Made by a program: the position numbers and the translations under genes
Part shown: one piece after another, positions 23,335 through 34,466 of the stretch
How the letters are laid out: each line of letters begins with the position of its first letter
Position numbering within the stretch: position 1 is the first letter of the stretch
Source of the DNA: Neoceratodus forsteri
Taxonomy: Eukaryota > Chordata > Ceratodontiformes > Ceratodontidae
DNA length: 64,000 nt
NCBI GenBank assembly: GCA_016271365.2
Contig: CM057449.1
Location: 1,560,436,501 to 1,560,500,500 of the forward strand
Direction of reading: 5' to 3'
The notes under the pieces: generated by a model
Database searches by the model: none
What the model saw: only the letters and a program-made list of their open reading frames with translations
What the model was told of the DNA's origin: nothing

Positions 23335-24015
23335 ATGTGGGAGCATGAGCCCTCTGGGCCCTGTGCTCTCACCTACCCATAAGCATAGAAACATACTGCA
23401 GGAGGGCCCTGTGCTGCCAGTTTTGCAAAATGGTATCCACAGGTGATAGTGCAGGCTCTCTGGGCCCTGCGCACCCAGCTATTCATAAGCCTAGAGATGT
23501 AGCACAGTAGGCCCTGTGCTCCAGTTCTGCATAATGGTATCCATATGTGGGAACACAGGCCCTCTGGTCCCTGCGCTCCCAACCACCCATAAGCACAGAG
23601 ACATAGCGCAGGAGGGCCGTGTGCTGCCAGTTTTGCAAAATGGTATCCCTCTGGGCCCTGCTCTTCAACCTACCCATACGTGTAGAGACATAGCATAGTA
23701 GGGCCCTGTGCTCCCACTTTTGCATAATGGTGTCCATATGTGGAAGAGCGGGTCCTCTTGGACCTGTGCTTCCACCCATCCATAAGTATAAAGACATAGT
23801 GAAGGAGGGCCCTGTGCTCCCAGGTTTGCAAAATGGTATCCATAGGTGGGAGTGTGGGCCCTCTAGACCCTGTGCTCACACCCTCCCATAAGTGTAGAGG
23901 CATAGTACAGGAGGGGCCTGTGCTCCCAGTATGCAAGATGGTATCCATAGGTGGGAGTGCAGGCCCTCTTGGCCCTGTGCTCCCACCTACCCATAAGTAC
24001 AGACACATACCGCAG
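23335..24015. repeat. ~105-bp minisatellite, about seven units
   Basis: Each unit has CCCATAAG…AGACATAG and a palindromic GGGCCCTGTGCTCCCA core with a TGGTATCCATATGTGG block. Unit starts are near 23376, 23482, 23587, 23676, 23779, 23884 and 23991, so spacing is 89-107 bp. Related units occur at 11925-12170. Confidence 0.8.
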
Positions 24016-24475
24016 GCCTAGAGACATTCCAAATAACCCTAGTACTGCAAATGTGGCAATATCTCAGTAACCATAGCAACTTTGGAAAAAATTCCTTTGC
24101 AGTTATATTCATGACCTGGCCACCTCCACACATGCCTAGTATAAGCTGCGCTTAGAGAAAAATCTGTATCGCGAACCATTTTCGAGACATAGCCACCAAA
24201 AGGCACCGTGACTGCCACAATGTTATCCTATTGGAAAATGTGCAACTTTGGAGTGCTGTAATTATGGAACTGGTGTCAATTTCTTCACCAAACCAGCAAA
24301 AGGCACATCTATGGGGCAAGGGCTTGCCACCATGCAAATTTCAACCCAGAAATCCTAACTTTTTTTGTGCTATGATGTGGCAAAGAAACTGTTTTTTGGG
24401 AGCTATTTACCTGCAGTACTTTTGTGAAAGTAGTTCTATGGACTTTTGTGAGAGTACTATTGGTTTTACATTGCA

Positions 24476-24840
24476 CAAAAACTCTGTTAATGCATCAGTT
24501 AGGGTTGATGTCGAAGCGATAAAAGTTTGGAAATTTGATGTTAGGGTTACCACCCCTACCACCCCAACCCACTCTATAGGCACCAATAGGCATTGGGGTG
24601 TGCTATGGGGTCATCAGGCCCAACTCTCACCCCATTCCATGTGTAAACAAGCTGACATTCTACAGTACAGGAGAATGGGGTGAGAGTTAGGTCTGAACAT
24701 CCCATGGCACTCCCCAGTCCCTGTTGGTGCCTGTAGGGTGGGGGGGTGGTGGTTGGGGTGGTAACCCTAACATCGAATTTCCAAACTTTTGTCACTGTGA
24801 CATCAACCCTAACTGATGCATGAATGGAGTTTTTGCAATG
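24476..24840. repeat. Long hairpin 2
   Basis: Same arms as hairpin 1, including GGAAATTTGATGTTAGGG and its complement near 24770. The arms extend inward through a CCACCCC/GGGGTGG tract. Confidence 0.8.
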
Positions 24841-26266
24841 AATTTGCCTTCTTTTTGAGAAAGTGTAATGTAAGTGGTTAGTGATATGTGTTTGCTGGAG
24901 TGCGGGCCCTCCAAGCCCTGCACTCCCACTCACACATAACAATGCAGCCATACAATAACTCTATATGCCTGAAAATGAACCCTTGTAACACTAATTTGCC
25001 AATATCTCAGTAACCATACAACCTAAGAAAAAATTTCAGTGCAGGTGTAATCTATGACTTTTAAACGTCTAAGCTGCGGGCAGCGAAAAATCCATATCTC
25101 ACTTAATTTTCAAGATATGGGCATTGAAAGGCACCGTGGGTGCCACAATGATATCCTAAGAGACATTTTTCAACTTCAAAACACTGCTCCAGGCCCATTG
25201 ACTGTTTTGGGACCAAACCACCAAAAGACACATCTGTGGGACCAGGGCTTGCCACCCTGCAAATTTCAGCCCAAAAGCACAATTCACCTTGGTACAATGA
25301 AGTGACAATGAGAACAACACATAGGAAAATGTGTTCATGTAGTGTTTTCATGATAACTTTAATGTGTTTGCAGCACTCCTATCGCTATAATGGGAATGTT
25401 GTCACACACAGAAAAATGTTATTGAGGTTCCTTTTCTTAATCACGATTATTGCTGCAGCAACGAAAAATGTCACGACAACAAAATGGCAGAATGGTGGAA
25501 AAAGTTTGAAAAACATATTTCCAGACCACCTGGTGAAAAACTAATGCCAGGATCATGTTCCTCAGGGCCCGATTATGTAAACACAACGTCTGTTGGTGTT
25601 TACCAGCAGGCATTATTTTTTGAGTTACAATGTTTTTTGTCTCTCGCTAACTGAAAACAAGATGGTGGCAGCACAAAAACAAATTCAGGGAGCACGACAA
25701 CAAAAATGTGATCGCAAACGTTTTCACAGTGCACATATAAAATTTCCCATAGGCTATAATGGGACTTGAAAAACTTGAATAAATTTGAACGGATTAATAT
25801 TTTTTCACCAAATCTTCAAAAGGCACCAGTTCAACCCAGGCCACACACAGACATGCAAATTTGAATCCACTCAGATGCATTCTTCAGTCCATTATGCCCG
25901 ACCGAAGAAATGTACAAAAGTTGACTAATTTTTACATTTTGGATGCTTTACGGTTCCATAACCATACATCCGCTCAGAACAAAACTTTCCAGATACAGAG
26001 ATATATGGTTGGACACCACACATGCAAAATTTCACGCAAATCAGACAAACAGTTGCAAACTTATTAAAGTGCAAACTTTGGGGTTTAACATTAAAGTGGC
26101 CCTCCAACCTAAATATATATATATGTGTGTGTAAATAAAATACCTGCCCAGTAGGGTAGGTGTAGTTAGGGTTGCACTGTCACTTCTATGTTAAACCCCA
26201 GAGTTTGCACTTTAATAACTTTGCAACCATTTGTCCAATTTGCTTAAAATTTTGCATGTATGTGTG

Positions 26267-26267
26267 G

Positions 26268-26302
<35 letters not shown>

Positions 26303-26307
26303 TACAT
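26267..26307. repeat. (TA)n / (CATA)n microsatellite
   Basis: Simple TA repeat followed by ACACACATATACATACATA. Confidence 0.9.
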
Positions 26308-26360
26308 ATTGTTTTTATACTTTTATTACTAAAACGTTTATATGTGACTTCTGTACTTAA

Positions 26361-26945
26361 AGATACACCATTGCAAATGAGCTTGCCTCAATGGTTACAT
26401 TCCCTAATAAAACTGAAGAACTAAACTGAAAGAAAGGAAACAGAACAACCAGCAACATCAATGACATTTAGAGAAGGTAAGCAATCATAAACTGTGAGAT
26501 TTTCAACTAGAACCAATATGATGTAAAAAGAGCTGACAGTGTCACTTGTACTCATCTTTCCATAGTACCTAACCAACAATACTTATGTTATAGAACCCAA
26601 TCTAACATTTTGCTTTATTTATTTAAAGATTGTTCTTCTGTATTCCTTGTAGCTTTTTTCCAACCTATCATTGTGCTGTTCATTTTTTCTTCCGTATAAA
26701 TAAGCCATCCACAATCACTTCACAACCCTCTAGGTACTCAAACAGCTGTGTCATAATTCTTTATAATGTATGGTAAGTGCCTATTAACCACCATAATCAG
26801 CAGTTACACAGCTTTGTTATGCACTGTTTAGAATTTTAAAAGTTGTTAACCACACTTCAGAACTTCCAAACAGTGGGAAAACAAAAAAGAATGCACCAGA
26901 GTTCCATAATTCTCACACATAGAATGCACAGTGTTTTTTTAACCA
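26361..26945. other. AT-rich spacer, nothing recognised
   Basis: No coding block, repeat end or RNA gene is seen. Confidence 0.5.
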
Positions 26946-27131
26946 TACACTATAAAAGATAATGGCTGGTGACCTGGTGACAACCACGCTGAAATCACCT
27001 CTCGTGGTTGCTAGGGCTACAGTAAACCTCTCGAGATGCGCTCTCGAGGTTTACCATGCTGCCCTAGCAGCCACTCGAGGTGATTACAGCGTGGTTATCA
27101 CCTGATCCCCAGCCATTATCCTCTATGATAT
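26946..27131. repeat. 186-bp imperfect palindrome (foldback/MITE-like)
   Basis: Left arm runs from TATAAAAGATAATGGCTGG through ACCACGCTG, AATCACCT, GGTTGCTAGGGC and GTAAACCTC. The right arm is its complement, ending in CCAGCCATTATCCTCTATG. The centre is TCGAGATGCGCTCTCGA. Almost the whole length pairs, with scattered mismatches. It is GC-rich in an AT-rich setting. Confidence 0.85.
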
Positions 27132-27949
27132 ACCTAGGGGACAGCTGAAATGCAAAACGGCAGCCTTTTAAATATATACCTCCCAAAAGGAGTGTTAAAA
27201 GTGTAGAGTTTAGCACTGTCCTTGTCTGGTGCTACTTGACAAAATCCTCGACTTGTACTGTTTGTAAGACTTAAAATACTGTACTTTAACATTTTGCATT
27301 CTCACTACAGCTGCTTCTACTTTTCTCCTAGAGTATCTTTCTCATTTCAAAGTTTTGTTCGGATGTTTTAGCTCCAAGCAGATTTTGATTTTGTTAGGCA
27401 TGTTCATGTCCAGAAATACTGCATTCTCTAATAAGTTTATAAGTGCCGTGTGATATAAACTTGTAAGAAAAGAATTTTTTTTACAGCTTACAAGTTAGGA
27501 AGTTTGCTTTTACTGCCTGTGCTTGTCTTTAAGAACTAACTTTGGTTAAGTTGGTTCCTTGCAAAGTTTTGAATATCACCCCACTTTGCAAAAAGATGAA
27601 TGCATACAGCTGAAAGGCCACATAACCAAGAGTGAGCTTTGAACAAACTTCTCTTATTACTTGACATTACTCGTACTACTGACCCAGTCTGTGAAACTGT
27701 GGACACATTCAGTTAGTTTCCAGCTCTCCATATGGTATATACTGTAGTTCATCTTTACTCAGCATTTTCAGTGCAACTGGTACTTAGTGAGGAGGATGTA
27801 CAACAGGTTGTATCTTTTTATACTTTTTATTCTGCAGATGAAGTGGTTCACCACAAAATGGAGATGTTAAAGAGGTGGAGGGTAAATAAATAACAGATTA
27901 ACTAAACTGGAGTGGAGCTTCTGTTTCTCACTTTTCCTTAGAATGCTGT
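27132..27949. other. Unassigned AT-rich sequence
   Basis: No coding or repeat signature is recognised. Confidence 0.4.
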
Positions 27950-28470
27950 GACATCAGAGAGTGACTCCTCTGGTCTACACTTTACAACAGGCCTTTATGG
28001 CAGTGGGTATCCTGAGACTTCCTCGAGCTACTTTTAAAGTTCCCATGAATGAACTAACTGGTTAGCTCAGTTGGTCCATGGCTTCCTCTTCCCCTCCACA
28101 GCATGCACTAGAGAGTTCACTTAGTATTTCAGAAATGTATGCCAGAAATGGCAGTGCAGACGGAAGTAAGCATGTATACATCATCAGTGAGCTCTTACTA
28201 CGGTCTATGAAATGTATAGTGAATCTCATACAGTCTGAACTGCATGTTATGTTTCAGTATGTGATGTGTCTTTAAATGCATGTACTAGATATTTGGAGGA
28301 GTGGAACAGGTAGTCAATCTTTGTTCTAGGGTCAACAGGAAGAGCTTGGGAGGGGGTAGCAGAAAGCAGTGAAAGAGCAATGTTTTCTGAAGTACAAGGG
28401 AATAAAGGTTAGAGAATAAAGTCTGGCTTTGCTCGTGTTACTGTCAAGGCTGGAGTTTTATTACCAGCAT
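27950..28470 (+). repeat. Possible 5' LTR of the Gypsy relic
   Basis: The stretch starts TGTGACATCAGAGAG and contains two AATAAA signals near 28401 and 28416, followed by a GT-rich run, as in an LTR R region. It directly precedes the gag start at 28517. No second LTR or clear primer-binding site was found, so this is tentative. A box-A-like GGTTAGCTCAGTTGG at 28060 has no matching box B. Confidence 0.3.
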
Positions 28471-28516
28471 CCAGATGAAGTTATTTCAAGTACCAAGAGT
28501 GGGGTTCTGAAGTGCG

Positions 28517-28997
28517 ATGGCAGCTGGAACAAAGAACATGCTCCCACTGGATTTGGACTCTGGTAATGTAGCAGAGAACTGGACCCGGTGGAGGGAATAT
28601 AAGGAACTGATTTTTGCTAGCCCAGATGCAGACAAACACCATTTTTTTATGCAAGGGCCAGAAAGGCAGAGATATATGCAGAGCATGATGAGCCAGTGGT
28701 GGCCTCACAGTTGAGCAGAAGATGAAGCCAGATGTTCTGTTGGCCCACTTTGAGGAACACTGTAACCCATACAAGAACTGGACAGTGCAACAGAAACAGT
28801 TCTATGAAAGAAAACGGCCAGCACAAGAGTGGCTCACCCAGCTGTGCCTGGAGCAAAAGGACTATGCCTTCGCTGACACCAGCAACATGGTAAAAGACTG
28901 CATACTGATAAGGACTCAACATAAAGAGGTGCAGAAGAAGCTCCTTCTAGAGGATGACCTGATGCTAGAAATTGCACTCAAGGTAAACCAAGCATGA
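28517..28997 (+). pseudogene. Gypsy gag-like remnant
   Basis: The first frame contains LDLDSGNVAENWTRWREY, like the N-terminus of Gypsy gag proteins of the K02A2.6-like type. After a stop and a frame change at about 28714, it continues with HFEEHCNPYKN and RPAQEWLTQLCLEQKDYAF up to 28997. No zinc knuckle is recognised downstream. The assignment rests on these two blocks. Confidence 0.65.
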
Positions 28998-29389
28998 GGC
29001 CTCCAATGCTGACATGTGAGTGCTGGGCAGTGAACAACACACGGTACACACCATTTCTAGAAAGCCAAAATACAAAGGTAGGCATGTCACATCACAGATG
29101 GGAAGGCAAGGTTCAACAAAGGGGTGACCTCTAGTGGGTATAAGACAGTGCCAGCAGTGCGGGTGGCAGCATGCCAAGAAGGCAGAGTCTCCTCCAGCTG
29201 GACATATATAGCAAGCATGTAAAACATATGGTAATTTTGCAAGTGTATGCTGGAGTGCACACCAGAAAAGTCCATGAAAACTCACACAATACAGGAGTCC
29301 ACCAAGGGGTATGGCAAAGATACGATCAACCATTATTCCTAACATCCATCAGTGGGGAAAGATATGTCTCAGATGAGACTTATGCTATG

Positions 29390-32300
29390 CTACATATGAG
29401 TACCACAAAAATAGCAATCAAATTCAAGCTGGACATACGTGCGCTGGTCAACTGCATACCAGTATGGATATATCAAGAAAGTCTAGCACATATCCACACT
29501 CAGCAAGCCAAAAATAAGACCCACTTAGCTGGTTATTTATTTTATTTATTTATTTATGTCTTTGTTTACTGGGTAAGTGTACTGATCCAGAGGACCATTT
29601 TCAGTCATGACCCAGGCCACAGGGTGACAAGCAACACAGAGAAACACAGCAGCACATACAGGGAACATCAATTTATACTGTAAATTCACACCTCAGGCAC
29701 GAGGTGGTGTGGAAAAAAAAAAGAAATACAAATAAAATAATAGTACAATGCAGGCAGGGGAAGGCAATGGCCAGACACACATAGTGTGAAAAGTGAGCCA
29801 TACATAGCAATAGAAATTACATGAGATACAGGAGCCACGTTACATGGTGCAGGAGAACATATGTAGCATTATAAATATGACATGAGACCAGTTTAGTACA
29901 GTCATCAGTAAAGTTGTGTGGGTTCATATAGTCAGATTCTCACATCAGTTTCAGAGATTAGAGGTAATGAGGGAAGGAGGGTTATAGACAACTACAGAGA
30001 TGAGGGAGAAGATAACAGGAGGGCAGGGGTGGTGGGAAGGAGACATGGGCATTAGGGTGCCTTAGAGTTACTTACTGGGTGCAGTAACAGTCAGCAGCTG
30101 CTAGGAGCCAGCTTTTCATGGCCTGTTTGGAGACAAGGTATGTGGGGGATGCGCCGACAAACTGTGGGAGCTTGTGCCATAGGGAGTGTGCAGAGATGGA
30201 GAAAGCTCTACTTCCCATTGCCATGGAAACATGGGGTGTCTCCAATGGGGGGACTGAGGATGCCCTAAGTGTCCTAGGAGCCACTCTGTCTGGCAAGAGG
30301 AGGGAGCAAGGGGATAGGTGTCGGTATCTTAGTGCATTGTCCACTAGGCAGCCCATCGCATAGTCAAAGCGTCCAGTGGGGAGCTTGAAGGATAAAATGA
30401 CAGATGGAGTTACAGGTAGTGTTTGGTCCTGATTTCAAGGTGGGGGATACGAGGGAGTAGACGGGGAGCAGTAGTCAAGTATAGGCAATAGGTTGCCCTG
30501 GGTGATGGCAAGGCATGCTTCAGCCAATGGAAGGTATGTGAGTCTGTAGGCAGCACCAAATTTTTGGTGAATTCTCTACACAGTGTTGTTAACATGCTCA
30601 GTGAAAGAGAGGGAGGGGTCAAGAGTGAAAGGTTATTGTAGGCAGGAGCTGAAAGAAGAGTGAATATGCAACTTACAGTGCAGTCACAAAGAAAATACCC
30701 AATTGATTCAATTTTACATTGTGGATACATCAGTCGCATATGTCCTGGGGTTGAAAAAGGGCAAAGACCAGGGGTTGATCCAGATTGTGACAGTAGTTGA
30801 GCCCGTGAATGAAAACCCTGACAATGGAAGTGGTACAAGGGCAGAACTCAGATGTTTTTATGGGACTAAGTTATTTGCCATGAGTTTGTTCAATACACCT
30901 AAAACCAGGAGCCCAACCTGTAATTAATGCACCAAGGCAAGTACCATTAGCCCTGAAGGCCAAAATGAAAGCAGAACAACTGAGAATGGAAAAGTTGGGG
31001 GTAGTTGTCAAGGTGATAGAGCCCACAGAATGGGTCAGCTCCAAGGTAGAAGTTGAGGAAAAGAACACAGGAAACATAGATCTCCACAGTCTCCCACGAC
31101 TCAACAAAATAATAATGCATGAGCATTATGGGCAGACTAAGTGGAGAATATTTCACATAAACTGCCGGACAATCTATTTCAGTGTACTTAGCATCCAGGT
31201 AGGCTACTGGCAGCTGCAATTGTACAAGACAAGTAGTGTTTAAACAACTTTCAACACACCAGTCTGTAGATGGCACGTCACCTGTGTTCCTCTCAGGATG
31301 GTACCAGTGCAGGAAAAGTTCCACAAGAAATTCCATGAAATCAGACAGGGACAACAATCTGTTGAAGTGATCATAGATGATCTCCTTGTATATGGATCAA
31401 CAAAGGAGGAGATTGTCACCTTGTGACACTTCTGGAGAAGTGGATGCAAGTGAAGTTAAAAATTAAATCTGGATAAAATCCAGATAGGATAGACATAGGT
31501 AACTTGTTTGGGACATTGATGGGCTAAAGTCAGATCCCCAGACAATTAGAGCCATCAAAAAGAGGAGACCTCCAAATTCCTGTAAGGAACTCGAGACAAT
31601 ACTTGGTACTTTCAACTTCCTGTCAAAATTCTCCAAAGGTTTGTCACAAGCCACAGCCCCACTCCAGATATTGCTGAAGGGAACTAGAGAACGGTCCTGG
31701 GATGCCAATATGGACAAGGCATTCAGAAAAATAAGGACTAGTATATGCAAACAGGACCTATTTACATTATTTTGATGTACTCAAGTCAGAGGTACCACAA
31801 GTGGCTGCATCGCAAGTGGGTCTATGTGCTGTTTGGCTTCAACAGGAGAAACCTGTTGCTTACACCTCCTGAGCACTGACTCCTACACAGGTAAACTATG
31901 TCCAAATAGCAAAAGAAATGTTTGGCAATTATTGTTGAGTGCAACGAGTATCATCGGCACAATGGCCAGTCTGTAACAGTGGAATCAGACCACAAGCCAC
32001 TACAGCATATTCTGTACAAAAACAATGCTCTCTGCACCCGTTCATCTGCAATACATAATAATGCACCTACAGAAGTGTGACATCAGTTACATACAAGCTG
32101 GACATGGACATGCCAATTGCTGATACTCTGTCCAGATAGCTTGAACTTTGACAGGATGTCCAGGAAGAACTGGATCTAGAAGACCAGCTGCAGTTTGTTA
32201 ATGGCAATGACTGTGCTGAGTGACACCTAGACAAAATTTGTCATGCAGCCACAACAGATACAACCATGGCACTGATAACAAAAGTGCTTATCAGTGGGTG

Positions 32301-32430
32301 CCCAATTCATGGATTGAAAAAAAAAACGCAGTTCTGATGTGCTAAAGGTGAAAGAGTCCATGGATCTGCTGAATATAGCAAGCAAACAAACTGATTCACA
32401 AAAACAGTGATGCACATTGTGGCTTAAAAA
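29390..32430 (+). pseudogene. Gypsy pol remnant (protease, RT, RNase H, integrase start)
   Basis: Protease begins IKFKLDIRALVNCIPV near 29425; the expected active-site DTG reads DIR. It resumes after the LINE insertion as IQFYIVDTSVAYVLGL at 30703. RT starts with APRQVPLALKAKMKAEQ and EPTEWVSS near 30940. Then come VGYWQLQLY near 31195 and VEVIIDDLLVYGSTKEE near 31355, where the catalytic F/YVDD reads IIDD. RNase H is indicated by ESDHKPLQHILY near 31985 and a connection block LDMDMPIADTLSR near 32100. KICHAATTDTTMALI near 32235 resembles the integrase N-terminus. Several stops and shifts intervene. Confidence 0.75.
29530..30660 (-). mobile_element. LINE 3' fragment inserted in the Gypsy protease
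   Basis: On the minus strand a C-terminal LINE protein block, GSRAFSISAHSLWHKLPQF, lies at 30356-30072. An A-rich tail of ATAAATAAATAAATAAAATA type lies at 29533-29560. Sequence between the block and the tail has no frame. The Gypsy protease is interrupted exactly here, so this is a later insertion. The clade is not assigned; a 5' boundary near 30660 is estimated from where Gypsy coding sequence resumes. Confidence 0.6.
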
Positions 32431-32724
32431 ATGTAATTCAAACATGAACAGACGAATGGTTCACCAACACTTCGAGGGTAACAACCCTCTTCATCAGGGT
32501 GGGGGGGCGTGGAGTCCATTAAAAACATCCCCATTTAAATACACCAACATGTGAAGACATGTGACTGTTATATCCAACCATGTAAAAACATCAAATTACA
32601 TATTAAATGTTTAGAAAAAAGTGCAGAGTGCTAGCTACAAATAGTTAATTATATGCACAAAGGTATATGTGACAAGTTAAAAATGGCATCTATGCATCAC
32701 TGAAAGAATTTATTAGATGGACAT
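32415..32724 (-). mobile_element. Penelope-like element, 3' terminal part
   Basis: On the minus strand this carries a PLE-style terminal motif, CTGATGAAGAGGGTTGTTACCCTCGA (32497-32472 and onward), then GTCTGTTCATG and the junction with Gypsy. It is separated from the PLE coding region by later insertions. Assignment to the same PLE copy is inferred from orientation and order. Confidence 0.55.
32451..32497 (-). ncRNA. Degenerate hammerhead-like motif in the PLE terminal repeat
   Basis: CUGAUGA is followed by a perfect six-base stem (GAGGGU/ACCCUC) with a UGUU loop, then GAAG in place of GAAA. A small hairpin UGGUGAACCA follows, then CGUC as the possible cleavage end. One extra A precedes stem II and no good stem I is found, so it is probably an inactive relic of the hammerheads known in PLE terminal repeats. 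Confidence 0.45.
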
Positions 32725-33159
32725 AAAGGGTAGGATATTCGGACTGCACCAGGCTGTGGCGCAAGCCTAGGTGCAGCGCAACTGGGATGTGCTAGGATGC
32801 TGACAGGGTGATATTCAACAGTGCTGCACCATGGCGCAGCACCGTTGAATATCACTCTGTGGCCACCCACATTGTGCATGGCGCAGTGGCACTGCACCAG
32901 CGCCAGTGGCCAGAGAGGGGCAGGGGGATGCGCCAGCGCAAGTCCCATTGTGCTAGGCGCATCAACCGTGATATTCAAAGGTGCACATGAAAATGGGGCC
33001 ATAATGCATGCAAGGCACAAATGGGGCCATTTGCATGTCATTATGGCCCCATTTGCATGCAGGTGCGCCCATCTCTGGTGACTTGCGCCTGGCGCCCTGC
33101 CAGGCTGCAGCCATCGGGGACCAACGCCCCCTGCACAAGCAGCAAAGTGCCCCAATGCC

Positions 33160-33425
33160 CGATCGTGGGCATATGTATAAAGTTTAAAATGTCCCATATC
33201 CCTAGTGGTCCAGTGGACCGCTCGCAGCCCGATTGCAGGCATATGTATAATAATTAGAACGTCCCATATCCCTGGTGATCCAGTGGACCGCTCGCAACCC
33301 GATCGCGGGCATATGTACAAAATTTAAAATGTCCTATATCCCTGGTGGTCCAGTGGACCGATTGCAGCCCGGTCACGGGCAGAGCTCTAAAGGAAGATTA
33401 AATCCCATCCCTGGTGGTCCAGCAG
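33160..33425. repeat. ~67-bp minisatellite, inverted arm 1
   Basis: Units contain GGGCATATGTATAA…AATGTCCCATATCCCT and GGTGGTCCAGTGGACCG; about four units. Confidence 0.85.
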
Positions 33426-33679
33426 TACCCCCTCCACCCTCCCACTAAGCCCGCCACCCTGCTCCCCAGTCAGCGGCAGGTGGCAGCTCCCCACCGCAAG
33501 CCACCTGGCGCCGCTGACTGACTGCTTACAGTACACCTGTACGTCCATTGGTCCACAACACAGTCCAGATATGACCGCACTGTACTACACAGTCCAGATA
33601 TGCGGTGGGGATGCCGCCCACCACTGACCGGGGAGGAGTGGGGTGGTGGGGCTCAGTGGGAGGGTAGGGAGGGTACTGC

Positions 33680-34080
33680 TGGACCACCAGGGATGGATTT
33701 AATCTTCCTTTAGACCTCTACCAGCAATCGGGCTGCGATCAGTCCGCTGAACCACCAGGGATACAGGACATTTTAAATTTTGTACATATGCCCGCGATCG
33801 TGCTGTGAGGGGTCCACTGGACCACCAGGGATATGGGACAATTCATTTATTATACATATGCCCACAATCGGGCTGCGAGCGGTCCACTGGACCACCAGGG
33901 ACATGGGACAATTCATTTATTATACATATGCCCGCAATCGGGCTGCGAACGGTCCACTGGACCACCAGGGATATGGGACGATTAATTTATTATACAAATG
34001 CCCACGATTGGACTGTGAGCGGTCCACTGGACCACCAGGGAGAGGGGATGATTCAATTATTATACATATGCCCGTGACTG
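33680..34080. repeat. ~67-bp minisatellite, inverted arm 2
   Basis: Complementary units: CGGTCCACTGGACCACCAGG, GATATGGGAC, TTATTATACATATGCCC; about six units. With arm 1 it forms a palindrome around 33430-33670. Confidence 0.85.
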
Positions 34081-34466
34081 GGCATGGGGGGGCGCTACCC
34101 AACAGAGGGTGCCACCGGAGCTCGGGTGGCCACCCACAGCTGGCAGCTGCCATGTTGTGTCCTGCTATATGGCAGCTCACCTGTGGGTTGCCGGCTGTTG
34201 CTCCTTTATTTTTTGGAACAACTGTATGCGGCGCATATAGGAGTTGAGCCTGCATGGGCTCTGCACATCCTGGTCTGAATATCAGGATGTGTGGGGGTAT
34301 GTATCGGCACAGCCCACCTACTTGCACACGCATACATTACTGATGCGCTCAGGCGCAGATTTAATATGCCTTTTCCCCTTTTGAATATCGCACGACGTGC
34401 ATCAGTGGGTTGCGCTGGCGCAACTGTGTTGCGCCATGCACAACCCTTCTGAATATCCCACCCAAA

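Larger units (their letters stand above)
22700..26360. repeat. Hairpin/minisatellite family, right part and further copies
   Basis: Continuation of 11780-13150. It holds two large hairpins (22919-23280 and 24476-24840), a ~105-bp minisatellite (23335-24015), conserved non-coding blocks with cores such as AATATCTCAGTAACCATA and CAAAAGGCACATCTATGGG, and right-hand ends reading TTTAACAT…AAGTGGCC at 22850 and 26095. The right end at about 26000-26105 recurs inverted at 26160-26260. Open frames on the minus strand of the minisatellite are by-products of the repeat. No transposase or RT is visible. It could be a non-autonomous DNA transposon or a decayed satellite; I cannot decide. Confidence 0.65.
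28517..32430 (+). mobile_element. Decayed Ty3/Gypsy retrotransposon
   Basis: Gag, protease, RT, RNase H and the start of integrase appear in the standard Gypsy order on the plus strand, spread over frames with many stops. A LINE fragment (about 29530-30660, minus) cuts the protease. The 3' end is lost at the PLE boundary near 32415-32430. Confidence 0.75.
32728..34463. mobile_element. Harbinger-like foldback MITE, 1.7 kb
   Basis: Ends GGGTAGGATATTCGG and, read inward from the other side, GGGTGGGATATTCAG. It is flanked by AAA on both sides (32725-32727, 34464-34466), a 3-bp duplication as made by PIF/Harbinger transposases. The GGATATTC terminal core and the GCGCAA/TGCGCC subterminal motifs match the large Harbinger element at 42658-50457, suggesting that it is mobilised by that family. 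The interior is an inverted pair of ~67-bp minisatellites and carries no gene. Confidence 0.75.

Noticed and set aside
23373..24008. Minus-strand frames repeating GAQGPEG-like peptides
   Set aside because: They follow the ~105-bp minisatellite; no start context, domain or conservation argument.
28060..28130. tRNA-like box A GGTTAGCTCAGTTGG
   Set aside because: No box B at the right distance and no cloverleaf; chance match or a very decayed fragment.
30072..30356. Host gene exon
   Set aside because: The SLWHKLP-type block is the usual C-terminus of LINE proteins and an A-rich tail follows.
33100..34080. CRISPR-like regular repeat
   Set aside because: Units are adjacent minisatellite copies with no unique spacers, in a vertebrate-type MITE.
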